This document shows, piece by piece, positions 52,605 through 61,900 of a stretch of DNA of 64,000 bases (position 1 is its first letter; every line of letters starts with the position of its first letter). The notes under the pieces were generated by a model. The model was not told the DNA's origin and searched no databases. It was given only the letters and a program-made list of their open reading frames with translations. This stretch comes from Pseudolysinimonas_A sp039912695. Lineage in GTDB: Bacteria; Actinomycetota; Actinomycetes; Actinomycetales; Microbacteriaceae. The position numbers and the translations under genes were made by a program. The stretch lies in contig NZ_JBDSPJ010000004.1 in assembly GCF_039912695.1 (NCBI RefSeq), positions 1 to 64,000 of the forward strand, written 5' to 3'.

Positions 52605-53477
52605 ATGCCCGGACCCGCGTTGCCGTCGACCCTGGTCTCAGCCCAGTGGCTGGCCGATCACCTGGGTGCCGATGACCTCGTCGTCGTCGACGCGTCGGTC
52701 GTCTCGTTCACTCAGCCCAACGGCAAGGCGGGGTCACTCAGCGGCCACGAGCAGTACATCGCCGAAGGGCATATTCCCGGCGCGGTGTTCGCCGATCTGA
52801 TCGACGAATTCTCGGATCCGAACGGCGCCTTTCCGTTCACCCGGCCCGACGCGGCCCGATTCGCCGCCGCCGCGGGAGCCCTCGGGATCGGTACCGACAC
52901 CACCGTCGTGATTTATGACACTGCGGTCGGCCAATGGGCGTCTCGCCTCTGGTGGTTGCTGCGCGCCTGTGGACATGACAACGCCGCGGTTCTCGATGGC
53001 GGGTTCACCGCGTGGAGCGCCGAAGACCGGCCCGTCGACCGCGGCCACGTCGAACCTGTCGCGACCACCTTCACCGCTGTCGAGCGACCCGACGCCTGGG
53101 TCGACAAGGCCGAGGTCGAACGGGTGATCAGAGGCGAAGTGGATGCGGCGCTGGTCTGCGCGGTGCCGCCGAAAGAGTTCACCGGCGAGACTCCGTCGCG
53201 CGCCCGAGCGGGACACATCCCCGGGTCGTCATCCGTTCCTGCGGCGCGCTTGGTCGACCGCGAGGCTCGCACGGCGCTCCCCGACGCACAACTGCGCGAA
53301 CTGCTGTCCCCGGTTCTCGGCGCGCCCCGAATCATCGCCTACTGCAACGGGGGGATTGCCGCGACGGCCGCCGCTCTGCAGCTCATCCGCCTCGGCGAGA
53401 AATCGGTCGCGATCTACGACGGCTCACTCAATGAGTGGGCTGCCGACCTCGAGGCTCCGCTCGCGACGACCCTCTAG
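52605..53477 (+). CDS. Two-domain sulfurtransferase (rhodanese / 3-mercaptopyruvate type)
   Basis: The 290-residue protein has two rhodanese domains; the first is structural and the second holds the active cysteine. Signatures are DASVVSFTQPNGKAGSLSGHEQYIAEGHIPGAVFADL, VVIYDTAVGQWASRLWWLLRACGHDNAAVLDGGFTAW and the active site IAYCNGGIAATAAAL with C247. The loop CNGGIAA differs from both CRKGVT (thiosulfate) and CGSGVT (mercaptopyruvate), so the donor is uncertain. TAGCGT at 52593-52598 supports the ATG at 52605 and a leaderless message. Confidence 0.88.
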   Translation: MPGPALPSTLVSAQWLADHLGADDLVVVDASVVSFTQPNGKAGSLSGHEQYIAEGHIPGAVFADLIDEFSDPNGAFPFTRPDAARFAAAAGALGIGTDTTVVIYDTAVGQWASRLWWLLRACGHDNAAVLDGGFTAWSAEDRPVDRGHVEPVATTFTAVERPDAWVDKAEVERVIRGEVDAALVCAVPPKEFTGETPSRARAGHIPGSSSVPAARLVDREARTALPDAQLRELLSPVLGAPRIIAYCNGGIAATAAALQLIRLGEKSVAIYDGSLNEWAADLEAPLATTL

Positions 53478-53486
53478 CGGCGCGCC

Positions 53487-54044
53487 CTAACTGAACTGGT
53501 TGCCGATCCCGTTGTCGGCCTTTTGGTCGATGCCGTCGCCTGCCGTGACCGTGTTGGTGTTGCCGTCGATGATCACCGAGTGGATCGTCTGCTCGGCATT
53601 GACCAGGTTCTGGTCGCCACGAATGTGGAGCGTGCCGAGGGTCACGACGTCGATCTCGTCGCCCTGGCCCGAGAGCTGCACGTCTCCGAGGTGTTCCCCG
53701 CTGAGTCTCGCGCCATTGCCTCGGATCACGAGATTCTCAATCGAGCCGAAGGAGACGTCGATGTTCGAACCCTCGATCGTCACGGTGGTGCAGTCGCCCA
53801 GCGCATAGGTACCCGCCCTGTTGATCAACAGGTTGTTGCACTCGGCAGACGTCTGCTGCGGAGGTGAGGTCGGCGTTGGTGTGGCGGTTTCGGTCGCGCT
53901 CGGCGACGGAGGCGGCGCATCGGTGGACGGAGAGCCCCCGCCCCCCACCAGAAAGTTGCTCGTGCAGCCGCCCAGAAGCAGCACCGCAAGGGCAGCGGGC
54001 ATGAGCACGAGACGTGAGTTGCCTGCGGCCCGACGAAGAGTCAT
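53487..54044 (-). CDS. DUF3060 domain-containing lipoprotein
   Basis: The 185-residue protein has a lipoprotein signal (LVLMPAALAVLLLGGC) then a Pro/Thr/Ser-rich spacer and a DUF3060 beta-rich domain of repeated strands (NLLINRAGTYALGDCTTVTIEGSNIDVSFGSIENLVIRGNGARLSGEHLGDVQLSGQGDEIDVVTLGTLHIRGDQN). Its function is unknown. TAGGCT at 54056-54051 sits six bases before the ATG. The gene overlaps the downstream DUF255 stop codon by four bases in the coupled order. Confidence 0.8.
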   Translation of the reverse strand: MTLRRAAGNSRLVLMPAALAVLLLGGCTSNFLVGGGGSPSTDAPPPSPSATETATPTPTSPPQQTSAECNNLLINRAGTYALGDCTTVTIEGSNIDVSFGSIENLVIRGNGARLSGEHLGDVQLSGQGDEIDVVTLGTLHIRGDQNLVNAEQTIHSVIIDGNTNTVTAGDGIDQKADNGIGNQFS

Positions 54045-55855
54045 ACCGCGAGCCTATCCGCGAGGCGCCCGGCATCTGAGAGCGGAGTTTCGCAGACGAA
54101 CCGTTCGCACAGGTACGCGGTGGGCATCCCGCGGGTCGTGGTGCGATCCGCAAATAACTCGAAGCCCGCGAGCGCGAAGGCCGCCGCGCGATCATCGGTG
54201 ACCAGTGCGAGCACGCGAACCGGACCACCCCACCGGCGCGCGACCGTCGCAAGAGAGGATGCCGGATCGCCAACGATCACGAGTTGCGCGACAGGTCGGG
54301 CCAGTCGCACCGCGATTGCGAGTGCTCCCCCGAACGAAATGGGCTGCTCGGTCGCCGCACGAAGGGCGGGGGCGGCGACAGTCTCGGCGATCACGCGGTG
54401 CTCATCCCGGCCGGTGAGGGCGGCCAGCAACAGGGCTGCATCGGCAAGCAGGGCACGCCCGGACGGGGTCGCGCCGTCCGAGATCTCGGGAGGCAGCGCG
54501 AGCCCGCGCGCGGCGAGAACCGCATCCGTTCCGCCGGGAGGCGCAATTACCTCCCCGCTGGCGCAGGCCTCGACCAGCGCTCGGGCGAGCGTCGCGTAAC
54601 GCGGTTCGCCCGATGCCAGGGCGAGCCGAAGCAAGCCGCCGGCGAGCCCGCCGTAGTCCTCCAGGGTGGCAACGGCATCCGACGTGCTCCCCTCTCGGGA
54701 TGCCCGCCGAAGTGGAGCGCGGTCGCCATGTACCGCGAGGAGGTCGTCGGCGCACTCGCGCGCGGCCGCGATCCACTCGGGGCGATCGAAACGCACCCCG
54801 GCGTCCGCGAGCGCGCCGATCGCGATGCCGTTGAGGCCGACCAGCACCTTGTCGTCGAGGCCGGGTTGAGGCTGGCGCGCGCGACCTTCGGCGTCGAGCG
54901 CGTAATAGCCCCCCTCGACCCGGACGCCGTCGACGTCGCTCTCGCTGTCTTGACCCGACGCGAAGCCACCCGGTACCCGCAGCACGTCGATCAAGAAACC
55001 TGCGATTCCCGCCGCCGTCAGCTGATCGGCGATCGCCGCGTAACAGGCGAGCAGCTGCGCGTTGTCGGTCAGCATCCGCTCGTAGTGTGGCTCGCTCCAG
55101 TCGCGCTGCACGGCGTACCGGAAGAAGCCGCCGCTGATCGCGTCGCGCAGCGGCGATGCCGCCATCGCCCGCAACGTTCGTTCCGCCAGCGAGCGCGCTT
55201 CGGCGGACCCTTCCTCCAGCAGGAAGGCGAGCACCGGCGTCGTGGGAAACTTCGGGGCCGAGCCGAAGCCGCCGAACTCGGAGTCCTCCAGACGGGCCAG
55301 GTCGTGCACCGCGACGGTGAGCGCCGCGCCGTCGATCTCGACGCCTGCACTGGTGTCGCGGGGAGCGGTCAGCGCTTCGAGGACCGCGGCTGAGGTGGCT
55401 TCCACCTCGTGTCGACGGTTCACCCAAGCGTCCGAGATCGCCTCGAGAACCTCGCGAAAAGCCGGAACCCCCTGCATCGGGCGCGGCGGAAAGTAGGTGC
55501 CGGCATAGAAGGCGGCACCCGCCGGCGTCGTGAAGACGGTGAGCGGCCAGCCGAGCGACGGGGTGAACGCGCTCGCCGCGGCGAGATAGGTCGCGTCAAC
55601 ATCCGGATGCTCCTCGCGGTCGACCTTGATTGCGACGAATCCCGCATTCAGTTGCGCGGCGATCTCAGGGTCCGAAAAGCTCTCCCGCGCCATGACGTGA
55701 CACCAGTGGCAGGTCGCGTACCCGATGGAGATCAGCACCGGAACATCGCGGCGAACGGCCTCGGCGAACGCGGCCTCACTCCACGGCCACCAGTCGACGG
55801 GGTTTCCGGCGTGGGAGCGCAGATAGGGGCTGAGCGCCCCGGCGAGGCGATTCAT
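54041..55855 (-). CDS. DUF255 / YyaL-type thioredoxin-domain protein
   Basis: The 604-residue protein belongs to the family that joins an N-terminal thioredoxin-like domain (DUF255) to a larger (alpha/alpha)6 domain, as in spermatogenesis-associated protein 20. Motifs are NPVDWWPWSEAAFAEAVRRDVPVLISIGYATCHWCHVMARESFSDPEIAAQLNAGFVAIKVDREEHPDVD, with the redox CxxC (CHWC), and PDGGFASGQDSES-like GGFASGQDSESDVDG. The role is unknown, though a redox or carbohydrate-linked function has been suggested. The ATG is far from the divergent MBL gene. Confidence 0.88.
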   Translation of the reverse strand: MNRLAGALSPYLRSHAGNPVDWWPWSEAAFAEAVRRDVPVLISIGYATCHWCHVMARESFSDPEIAAQLNAGFVAIKVDREEHPDVDATYLAAASAFTPSLGWPLTVFTTPAGAAFYAGTYFPPRPMQGVPAFREVLEAISDAWVNRRHEVEATSAAVLEALTAPRDTSAGVEIDGAALTVAVHDLARLEDSEFGGFGSAPKFPTTPVLAFLLEEGSAEARSLAERTLRAMAASPLRDAISGGFFRYAVQRDWSEPHYERMLTDNAQLLACYAAIADQLTAAGIAGFLIDVLRVPGGFASGQDSESDVDGVRVEGGYYALDAEGRARQPQPGLDDKVLVGLNGIAIGALADAGVRFDRPEWIAAARECADDLLAVHGDRAPLRRASREGSTSDAVATLEDYGGLAGGLLRLALASGEPRYATLARALVEACASGEVIAPPGGTDAVLAARGLALPPEISDGATPSGRALLADAALLLAALTGRDEHRVIAETVAAPALRAATEQPISFGGALAIAVRLARPVAQLVIVGDPASSLATVARRWGGPVRVLALVTDDRAAAFALAGFELFADRTTTRGMPTAYLCERFVCETPLSDAGRLADRLAV

Positions 55856-55916
55856 TCCGCCGTCGACCCGCTACATCCCGCCTCACGAGTCAGGTCCGCC
55901 GTCATAGGCTCACCCT

Positions 55917-56678
55917 ATGCCGGGGCTCGCCGTGACCTATCTCGGAGGACCCACGGTTCTTCTCGACTACGCCGGGGTGCGGTTCATCACCGACCCGACC
56001 TTCGACGAACCGCGCTCCTACCCCGACCCCGGCGCAACCACCCTGGTCAAGACCCAGGGACCTGCGATCGCTCTCGCTGACCTCGGGACGGTGGATGTCA
56101 TCCTCCTCAGCCACCACGAACACGAAGACAATCTCGACACCCTCGGCACTCAACTCGTCGCCTCCGGAGTGCCGACCTTCACCACCCCCTACGCAGCTGC
56201 GGGGCTCGCACTCCCCCGCGTGCGTGGGCTCGCGACCTGGGAATCGACCACCCACCCGGGCGGCGTCACCGTCACCGCGGCGCCGGCGTTGCACGGCCCT
56301 CCCGGCAGCGACGACGTGGTCGGCCCGGTCACCGGCTTCGTGCTGAGCTCACCCGGACAGCCCACCGTCTACGTGAGCGGCGACAATGCGGCGCTTGATC
56401 TGGTGCGCGAAATCGCGGCACGGTTCGACATCGACATCGCGGTGCTCTTCGCCGGCGCCGCACGGGTGCCAGAGATTCCGGCGGCGCTCACCCTCACGAG
56501 TCGCGATGCGGCCGAAGCCGCGCAGATTTTGGGTGCCTCGCGAGTGATCGGGGTGCACACCGAAGACTGGGAGCACTTCAGCGAGAGCCGTGCCGACCTC
56601 GAAGCAGCCTTCACGGCAGCCGGGATCGCCGACCTGCTGGTGGAGACCCCGCGCGGGATCTCCGTCAACGTCGACTAG
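55917..56678 (+). CDS. MBL-fold metal-dependent hydrolase
   Basis: The 253-residue protein is a metallo-beta-lactamase fold hydrolase of the UlaG/YcbL-like group: VTYLGGPTVLLDYAGVRFITDPTFDEP, then the metal-binding HHEHEDNLD in VDVILLSHHEHEDNLDTLG, and later VYVSGDNAALDL and VIGVHTEDWEHFSE. The second histidine of HxHxDH is present while the third position reads N. TAGGCT at 55905-55910 sits six bases before the ATG. Substrate is unknown. Confidence 0.85.
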   Translation: MPGLAVTYLGGPTVLLDYAGVRFITDPTFDEPRSYPDPGATTLVKTQGPAIALADLGTVDVILLSHHEHEDNLDTLGTQLVASGVPTFTTPYAAAGLALPRVRGLATWESTTHPGGVTVTAAPALHGPPGSDDVVGPVTGFVLSSPGQPTVYVSGDNAALDLVREIAARFDIDIAVLFAGAARVPEIPAALTLTSRDAAEAAQILGASRVIGVHTEDWEHFSESRADLEAAFTAAGIADLLVETPRGISVNVD

Positions 56679-56691
56679 GTGTTACCGACGG

Positions 56692-57528
56692 TTACGCGTT
56701 ACCCACGACGTCGGGATGCCCGCCGACCCGGTTGTCGGCCTCGAGTGCGTCGATAGCCGCCAACTCTTCGCCTGACAGCTCGAAGCCGAACACGTCGAAG
56801 TTCTCTCGGATGCGGTCGACCGAGTTCGACTTCGGAAAGACGATGAGCCCCGACTGGAGGTGCCAGCGAATAACGATCTGCGCCGGAGTGACGCCGTGCG
56901 CGGTGGCCGCCGCCGTGATCGGGGCGAGCCCGAACAGGTCGTACTTGCCCTGACCGAGCGGACCCCAGGACTCGATGCGCATGTCGTGCTCAACTCCCCA
57001 CGCGCGAATCTCGCGCTGCTGGAAGGTCGGGTGCAACTCGATCTGGTTAACCGCCGGCACCGTTTCGGTCTCGGCGAGGAGGCGATCGAGGTGCGGAATC
57101 TGAAAGTTGGAGACGCCGATCGAGGTGGTCTTACCGTCATCCCGAATCTGTTCCATCGCCTGCCACGACTCGACGTACAGGTCGCGCGCCGGCGTCGGCC
57201 AGTGGATGAGGTAGAGGTCGACCTTGTCGAGTTGCAGCTTCGCGAGGCTCAGGTCGATCGCGTCGTGAGCCGATCGCGTGCCCTGGTCGGGGTTGGCGAG
57301 TTTCGTGGTGATGAAGAGCTCGTCGCGGGGAATGCCGGATGCCGCGATGGCGCGCCCGACGCCAACCTCGTTGCCGTAGATCGCGGCGGTGTCGATGTGC
57401 CGGTAGCCGGCTTCTAGGGCGTCACTGACGATGCGTTCGGCCTCGTCGGGTTGGACTAGGAACACTCCGAATCCGAGCTGCGGGATGGAGTTGCCGTCAT
57501 TGAGCGGGATGCGAGGTACCTGGGACAC
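56692..57528 (-). CDS. Aldo/keto reductase
   Basis: The 278-residue NADPH-dependent oxidoreductase has the full family pattern: IPQLGFGVFLVQPDEAERIVSDALEAGYRHIDTAAIYGNEVGVGRAI with the catalytic Asp and Tyr, ITTKLANPD with the Lys, LYLIHWPTP with the His, and SVSNFQIPHLD-like TSIGVSNFQIPHL. It resembles 2,5-diketo-D-gluconate reductases. TAGGCT at 57540-57535 gives a leaderless GTG start at 57528. It is divergent from the ArsR gene across 53 bases. Confidence 0.92.
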   Translation of the reverse strand: MSQVPRIPLNDGNSIPQLGFGVFLVQPDEAERIVSDALEAGYRHIDTAAIYGNEVGVGRAIAASGIPRDELFITTKLANPDQGTRSAHDAIDLSLAKLQLDKVDLYLIHWPTPARDLYVESWQAMEQIRDDGKTTSIGVSNFQIPHLDRLLAETETVPAVNQIELHPTFQQREIRAWGVEHDMRIESWGPLGQGKYDLFGLAPITAAATAHGVTPAQIVIRWHLQSGLIVFPKSNSVDRIRENFDVFGFELSGEELAAIDALEADNRVGGHPDVVGNA

Positions 57529-57544
57529 ACCGTCAGCCTATGGG

Positions 57545-57590
57545 TTGACGGGTCCAGGCTCCTGCGCTAACGTACAACCAAATGGTTGTA
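57545..57590 (+). promoter_or_regulatory. ArsR promoter and palindromic operator over the start codon
   Basis: TTGACG at 57545-57550 and TAACGT at 57568-57573 form a promoter with a 17-bp spacer, giving a start about two bases before the ATG. TACAACCA-AA-TGGTTGTA at 57573-57590 is a perfect 8-bp inverted repeat that covers the transcription start and the ATG at 57582. Binding of the ArsR dimer here would block its own promoter. Confidence 0.72.
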
Positions 57591-57920
57591 GATACCGAAC
57601 TCAGCGACGCAGAGGTGGATGCCGTCTTCCACGCTCTCGCCGACCAAACGCGACGCGACATCCTGCGCCGCACCCTGTCGGGCGAGGCGTCGGTCAGCGA
57701 ACTCGCTCTCAGCTACGCGATGTCGTTTGCGGCGGTGCAGAAACACGTCGCCGTGCTGGAAGGAGCGGGACTCGTGACCAAAGAAAATCGCGGCCGCACG
57801 CGCATCGTGCGCGCCGACCCCGAGACGATCGCACGCGCCCAACGCCTGCTCGACAGCTACGCCGACCTCTGGCGCGACCGGATCGGCCGGCTCGACGCCC
57901 TGCTTTCCGAAGACGTTTAG
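57582..57920 (+). CDS. ArsR-family winged-helix regulator
   Basis: The 112-residue protein is an ArsR-type repressor without metal-binding cysteines: DAVFHALADQTRRDILRRTLSGEASVSELALSYAMSFAAVQKHVAVLEGAGLVTKENRGRTRIVRADPE. This subtype is usually paired with an SRPBCC/AHSA1 gene, as here, 12 bases downstream. A palindrome spans its own start codon. The signal it senses is unknown. Confidence 0.92.
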   Translation: MVVDTELSDAEVDAVFHALADQTRRDILRRTLSGEASVSELALSYAMSFAAVQKHVAVLEGAGLVTKENRGRTRIVRADPETIARAQRLLDSYADLWRDRIGRLDALLSEDV

Positions 57921-57932
57921 AAAGGAATCACC

Positions 57933-58916
57933 ATGCCCGTCACCTCAGTTAGTACCGACGCCGAGGCGCTCACCCTCACGCTGGTCGCCGAATTCCCGGT
58001 TCCGGTCGAGAGGCTGTGGGAGGCCTTCGCCGAACCGCGCAAGCTCGAGCGGTTCTGGGGTCCTCCCGGCTATCCGTCGACGTTCGGCGAGTACGACTTC
58101 CGCGCAGGCGGCGCCGCTCACTACCGAATGACGAGCCCGGAGGGCGAAGCGTTCTACGGGCTGTGGAAGTTCGGTGCGATTGACGCGCCCCACGCGATCG
58201 ACCTCGTCGACTGGTTCGCTGACGCCAACGGAGTGGCCGTGCCCGGCATGCCCGCCTCGCGAATGGCACTGCGGTTCGAGACGACGGCCGACGGATGCCG
58301 GCTCACGACGGTCACGAACTTCGACACCGCCGCGGACCTCGAGAAGGTCGTCGCCATGGGAGTCATCGAGGGCTCGACTCAGTCGATGGCGCAGCTCGAC
58401 ACCGTGCTCGCCGACCTGCGCGAGTACGCGCTCGGCAAGGGCACCCAGGTCGAACTGATCGACGACGTGCATGTACGGATCACCCGCGCGTTCGAGGCGC
58501 CCCGCCACCTGATCTGGCGTGCGCACACCGAACCTGAACTGATGCGGCAGTGGCTGCTGGGACCCGACGGCTGGCAGATGACGGTGTGCGAAATCTCGAC
58601 TGCTCCCGGTGGCTCGTACCGCTACGCCTGGACCCCCGGCGATCCCGCCCTCGGACCGGGGTTCGGTTTCGAGGGCGAGAACCTCGTCATCGAACCCGAG
58701 CGCCGTCTCGTCTCGACCGAGCGCATGACGGGACTCGACGCCCCTGGCACTGTCAACGACCTGTCATTCGCCGAGGACGGCGGCGTGACCCTCCTCACGC
58801 TCTACATCACCTACGCCGACCTGGCCCAGCGGGACATGATCCTCGCCACCGGGATGACCGACGGTATGGAGACCAGTTACCAGCGGCTCGAACGGGAGCT
58901 GCTGCCGATCGGCTGA
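57933..58916 (+). CDS. SRPBCC (AHSA1-type) protein with two domains
   Basis: The 327-residue protein has two START/AHSA1-like domains in tandem. Both halves begin with the same kind of strand and helix (TLVAEFPVPVERLWEAFAEPRKLERFWGP and VRITRAFEAPRHLIWRAHTEPELMRQWLLGP). Each would form a hydrophobic cavity for a small ligand. It is translated from an AGAAAGGAATCACC leader just after arsR and should be controlled by that repressor. Ligand and function are unknown. Confidence 0.9.
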   Translation: MPVTSVSTDAEALTLTLVAEFPVPVERLWEAFAEPRKLERFWGPPGYPSTFGEYDFRAGGAAHYRMTSPEGEAFYGLWKFGAIDAPHAIDLVDWFADANGVAVPGMPASRMALRFETTADGCRLTTVTNFDTAADLEKVVAMGVIEGSTQSMAQLDTVLADLREYALGKGTQVELIDDVHVRITRAFEAPRHLIWRAHTEPELMRQWLLGPDGWQMTVCEISTAPGGSYRYAWTPGDPALGPGFGFEGENLVIEPERRLVSTERMTGLDAPGTVNDLSFAEDGGVTLLTLYITYADLAQRDMILATGMTDGMETSYQRLERELLPIG

Positions 58917-58935
58917 GCCATAAGCTGGTCGGCTC

Positions 58936-61900
58936 ATGCCTCATCCCGACCTGAAGATCACCTACCCGCCGGAGCTGCCCGTCAGCGCCATGCGGGACGA
59001 GATCGCGCGCACGATTGCCGCCCATCAGGTGGTGATCGTCGCGGGCGAGACCGGGTCGGGTAAGACGACGCAGTTGCCGAAGATCCTCCTCGATCTGGGC
59101 CGCGAGAAAATCGGGCACACGCAGCCCCGCCGCATCGCCGCCCGGAGTGTGGCCGAACGGATCGCGTCCGAACTGGGCGTCGAGCTCGGAGGACTTGTCG
59201 GCTACCAGGTGCGGTTCGACGACAGGTCTGCGCGCAACACGGTCGTCAAAGTGATGACCGACGGCGTGCTGCTGGCCGAGTTGCAGCGTGACCGCGACCT
59301 CAAGCGTTACGACACGATCATCATCGACGAGGCGCATGAGCGGTCGCTGACGATCGACTTTCTGCTCGGGTATCTCGCGCAACTGCTCCCGCGTCGCCCC
59401 GAGCTGAAGTTGGTGATCACCTCAGCGACGATCGACCCCGAGTCGTTCGCCCGCCACTTCGCCTCGGCCGACGGCACCCCCGCCCCGATCATTGAGGTGT
59501 CGGGCCGCACCTACCCGGTCGAGATCCGCTACCGACCCCTTACCGTCGACAAGATTCAGGATGACGGAGACGATTTCACCGATCCGGCAACTGATTCGTC
59601 GTTCCAGCCTGAATCTCAGCGATCTGGAGTCGACGCCGGCGAACCTAAGGACCTGTTCGACGGGATCCGGGATGCACTCGACGAACTCGAACGCGAAGCG
59701 GCCGGCGACGTGCTGGTGTTCCTGTCGGGTGAGGCCGAGATCCGCGACGCGCAGGATGCCCTCTCCTCCCGCCCGCACACCGAGGTTGTTCCCTTGTATG
59801 GGCGCTTGACTGCGGCCGAGCAGCATCGGGTCTTCGACACCAAACGGGCTCCCGGCATCCGTCGTCGCATCGTGCTCGCCACCAACGTCGCCGAGACGAG
59901 CCTCACGGTGCCGGGGATCAAATACGTGGTGGATGCCGGCTCCGCCCGCATTTCGCGGTACAGCCCGCGCTCAAAGGTGCAACGGCTGCCGATCGAGGCG
60001 ATCAGCCAGGCCTCAGCAAACCAACGTGCGGGTCGCGCGGGGCGAACGAGTGACGGGATCGCGATTCGGCTGTACTCCGAAGACGACTACACGCGGCGGC
60101 CGGCGTTCACCGATCCCGAGATTCTGCGCACCGACCTGGCGGCGGTCATCCTGCAGATGATGGCGCTCGGGCTCGGCGAAATCGAGGCGTTCCCGTTCCT
60201 CCAGCCGCCCGACAAGCGCGGAGTGCGCGACGGTCTCGATCTGCTGGCCGAACTCGGCGCCGTTGAGGGTGGTCGGCTGACCAATACCGGCCGGATGCTG
60301 ACGCAGCTTCCGGTCGACGTGCGGTTCGCACGAATGCTCGTTGCCGCGAAGGGCAACGGCGTCGTGCGCGAGGTGGCCGCAATCGTCGCGGGGCTGTCGA
60401 TCCAGGATCCGCGTGAACGGCCGCTCGAGAAGCGCGGACATGCCGACCAGTTGCACGCGCGCTTCGTCGACCCGACGAGCGACTTCATCACGCTGCTCAA
60501 CCTCTGGAATCACCTCGAGAAGGAGCAGAAGGACCGCAGCGGCAGCGCATTCCGCCGGATGTGCAAGGCCGAATACCTCAACTACCTGCGGGTGCGCGAG
60601 TGGCAAGACCTGTACAGGCAGATCGTCCGCGCCGCCAAGCCCTTGGGGATTGCGCCGGGCGAACAATCGACGGACGCCGACGGCATCCATCGATCGCTCC
60701 TCGCCGGACTGCTCAGCCGCCTCGGGATGCGCGACCGCGAGAAACGCGACTACCTCGGTGCTCGCGGGCAGCGTTTCATCGTGTTCCCGGGATCGGCGCT
60801 CGCGAAGAAGACCCCAGAGTTCGTGATGGCGGCCGAGCTGGTCGAGACCTCCCGACTGTTCGCCCGCACCGCCGCCGCAATCGATCCGGTCTGGGCCGAG
60901 AAGATCGCCGGCGATCTGGTCAAGCGCTCGTTCTCAGAACCGCACTGGGAGAAGAAGCAGGGTTCGGCCGTGGCCTACGAACGCCTGACCCTGTTCGGGC
61001 TGACGATCGTCGCGCGCCGCAAAGTGCAGTTGGGCAGGATCGACCCGGTCGAGGCGCGCGAGCTGTTCCTGCGGTACGCGTTGATCGAGGGCGACTGGCC
61101 GTTCTCGATCGCGAAGAACGGACTGTACGACTTTGATCGCGCGAACCGGGCGCTACGAGCCGAGCTCGGTGAGGTCGAAGAGCGCACCCGGCGACGCGAC
61201 ATCTTGGTTGACGACGAAGCGGTGGTCGAGTTCTACGACGCCCGCATCCCAAAACCGATCACCGACGTGCGCGGCTTCGAGCGCTGGTGGAAAGACGCCC
61301 GGGCAGAGACTCCCGCACTGCTCACGATGACCCGCTCCGACCTTCTCGAGGTGGACGACGACCCGGTCGCCCGTGATCCCGACGCCTTCCCCGACCGGTT
61401 GCACGGCTTCGCCCTGACGTATCGCTTCGAACCCGGCGCTGCCGACGACGGCGTCACCGTCGAGATCCCCGTCGAACGGCTCGCCACCGTCGACGCACAA
61501 CCGTTCGAGTGGCTCGTGCCGGGTCTGCGCGAAGAACTCGTCACCGCGCTGCTGAGGGCGCTCCCGAAGGCGATTCGCAAGAACGTGGTTCCGGCCGCCG
61601 ATTGGGCGCGGCGGTTACTCCCCGCACTCGATCGCGAACTGCCTCTGCTGCCCGCGCTCGCCGCCGCGATCCGCGCCGCGACGCACGCGGTCGTCGATCC
61701 CGCCGCCTTCGAGCTCGACCGGGTGCCGGCGAACTTGGCGATCACCTACGCCGCCGTCGACGGTCGCGGCACGCGGCTGGGCGCGTCGAAAGATCTCGCC
61801 GAGTTGAGAACGCGGTTCGCCGAGAAGACCCGTGCGACGGTCGCGAGAGCCGTCGCCGTCGCAACCCCCGGGCGAGAGCTCGAACGCGCCGGGCTGACCA

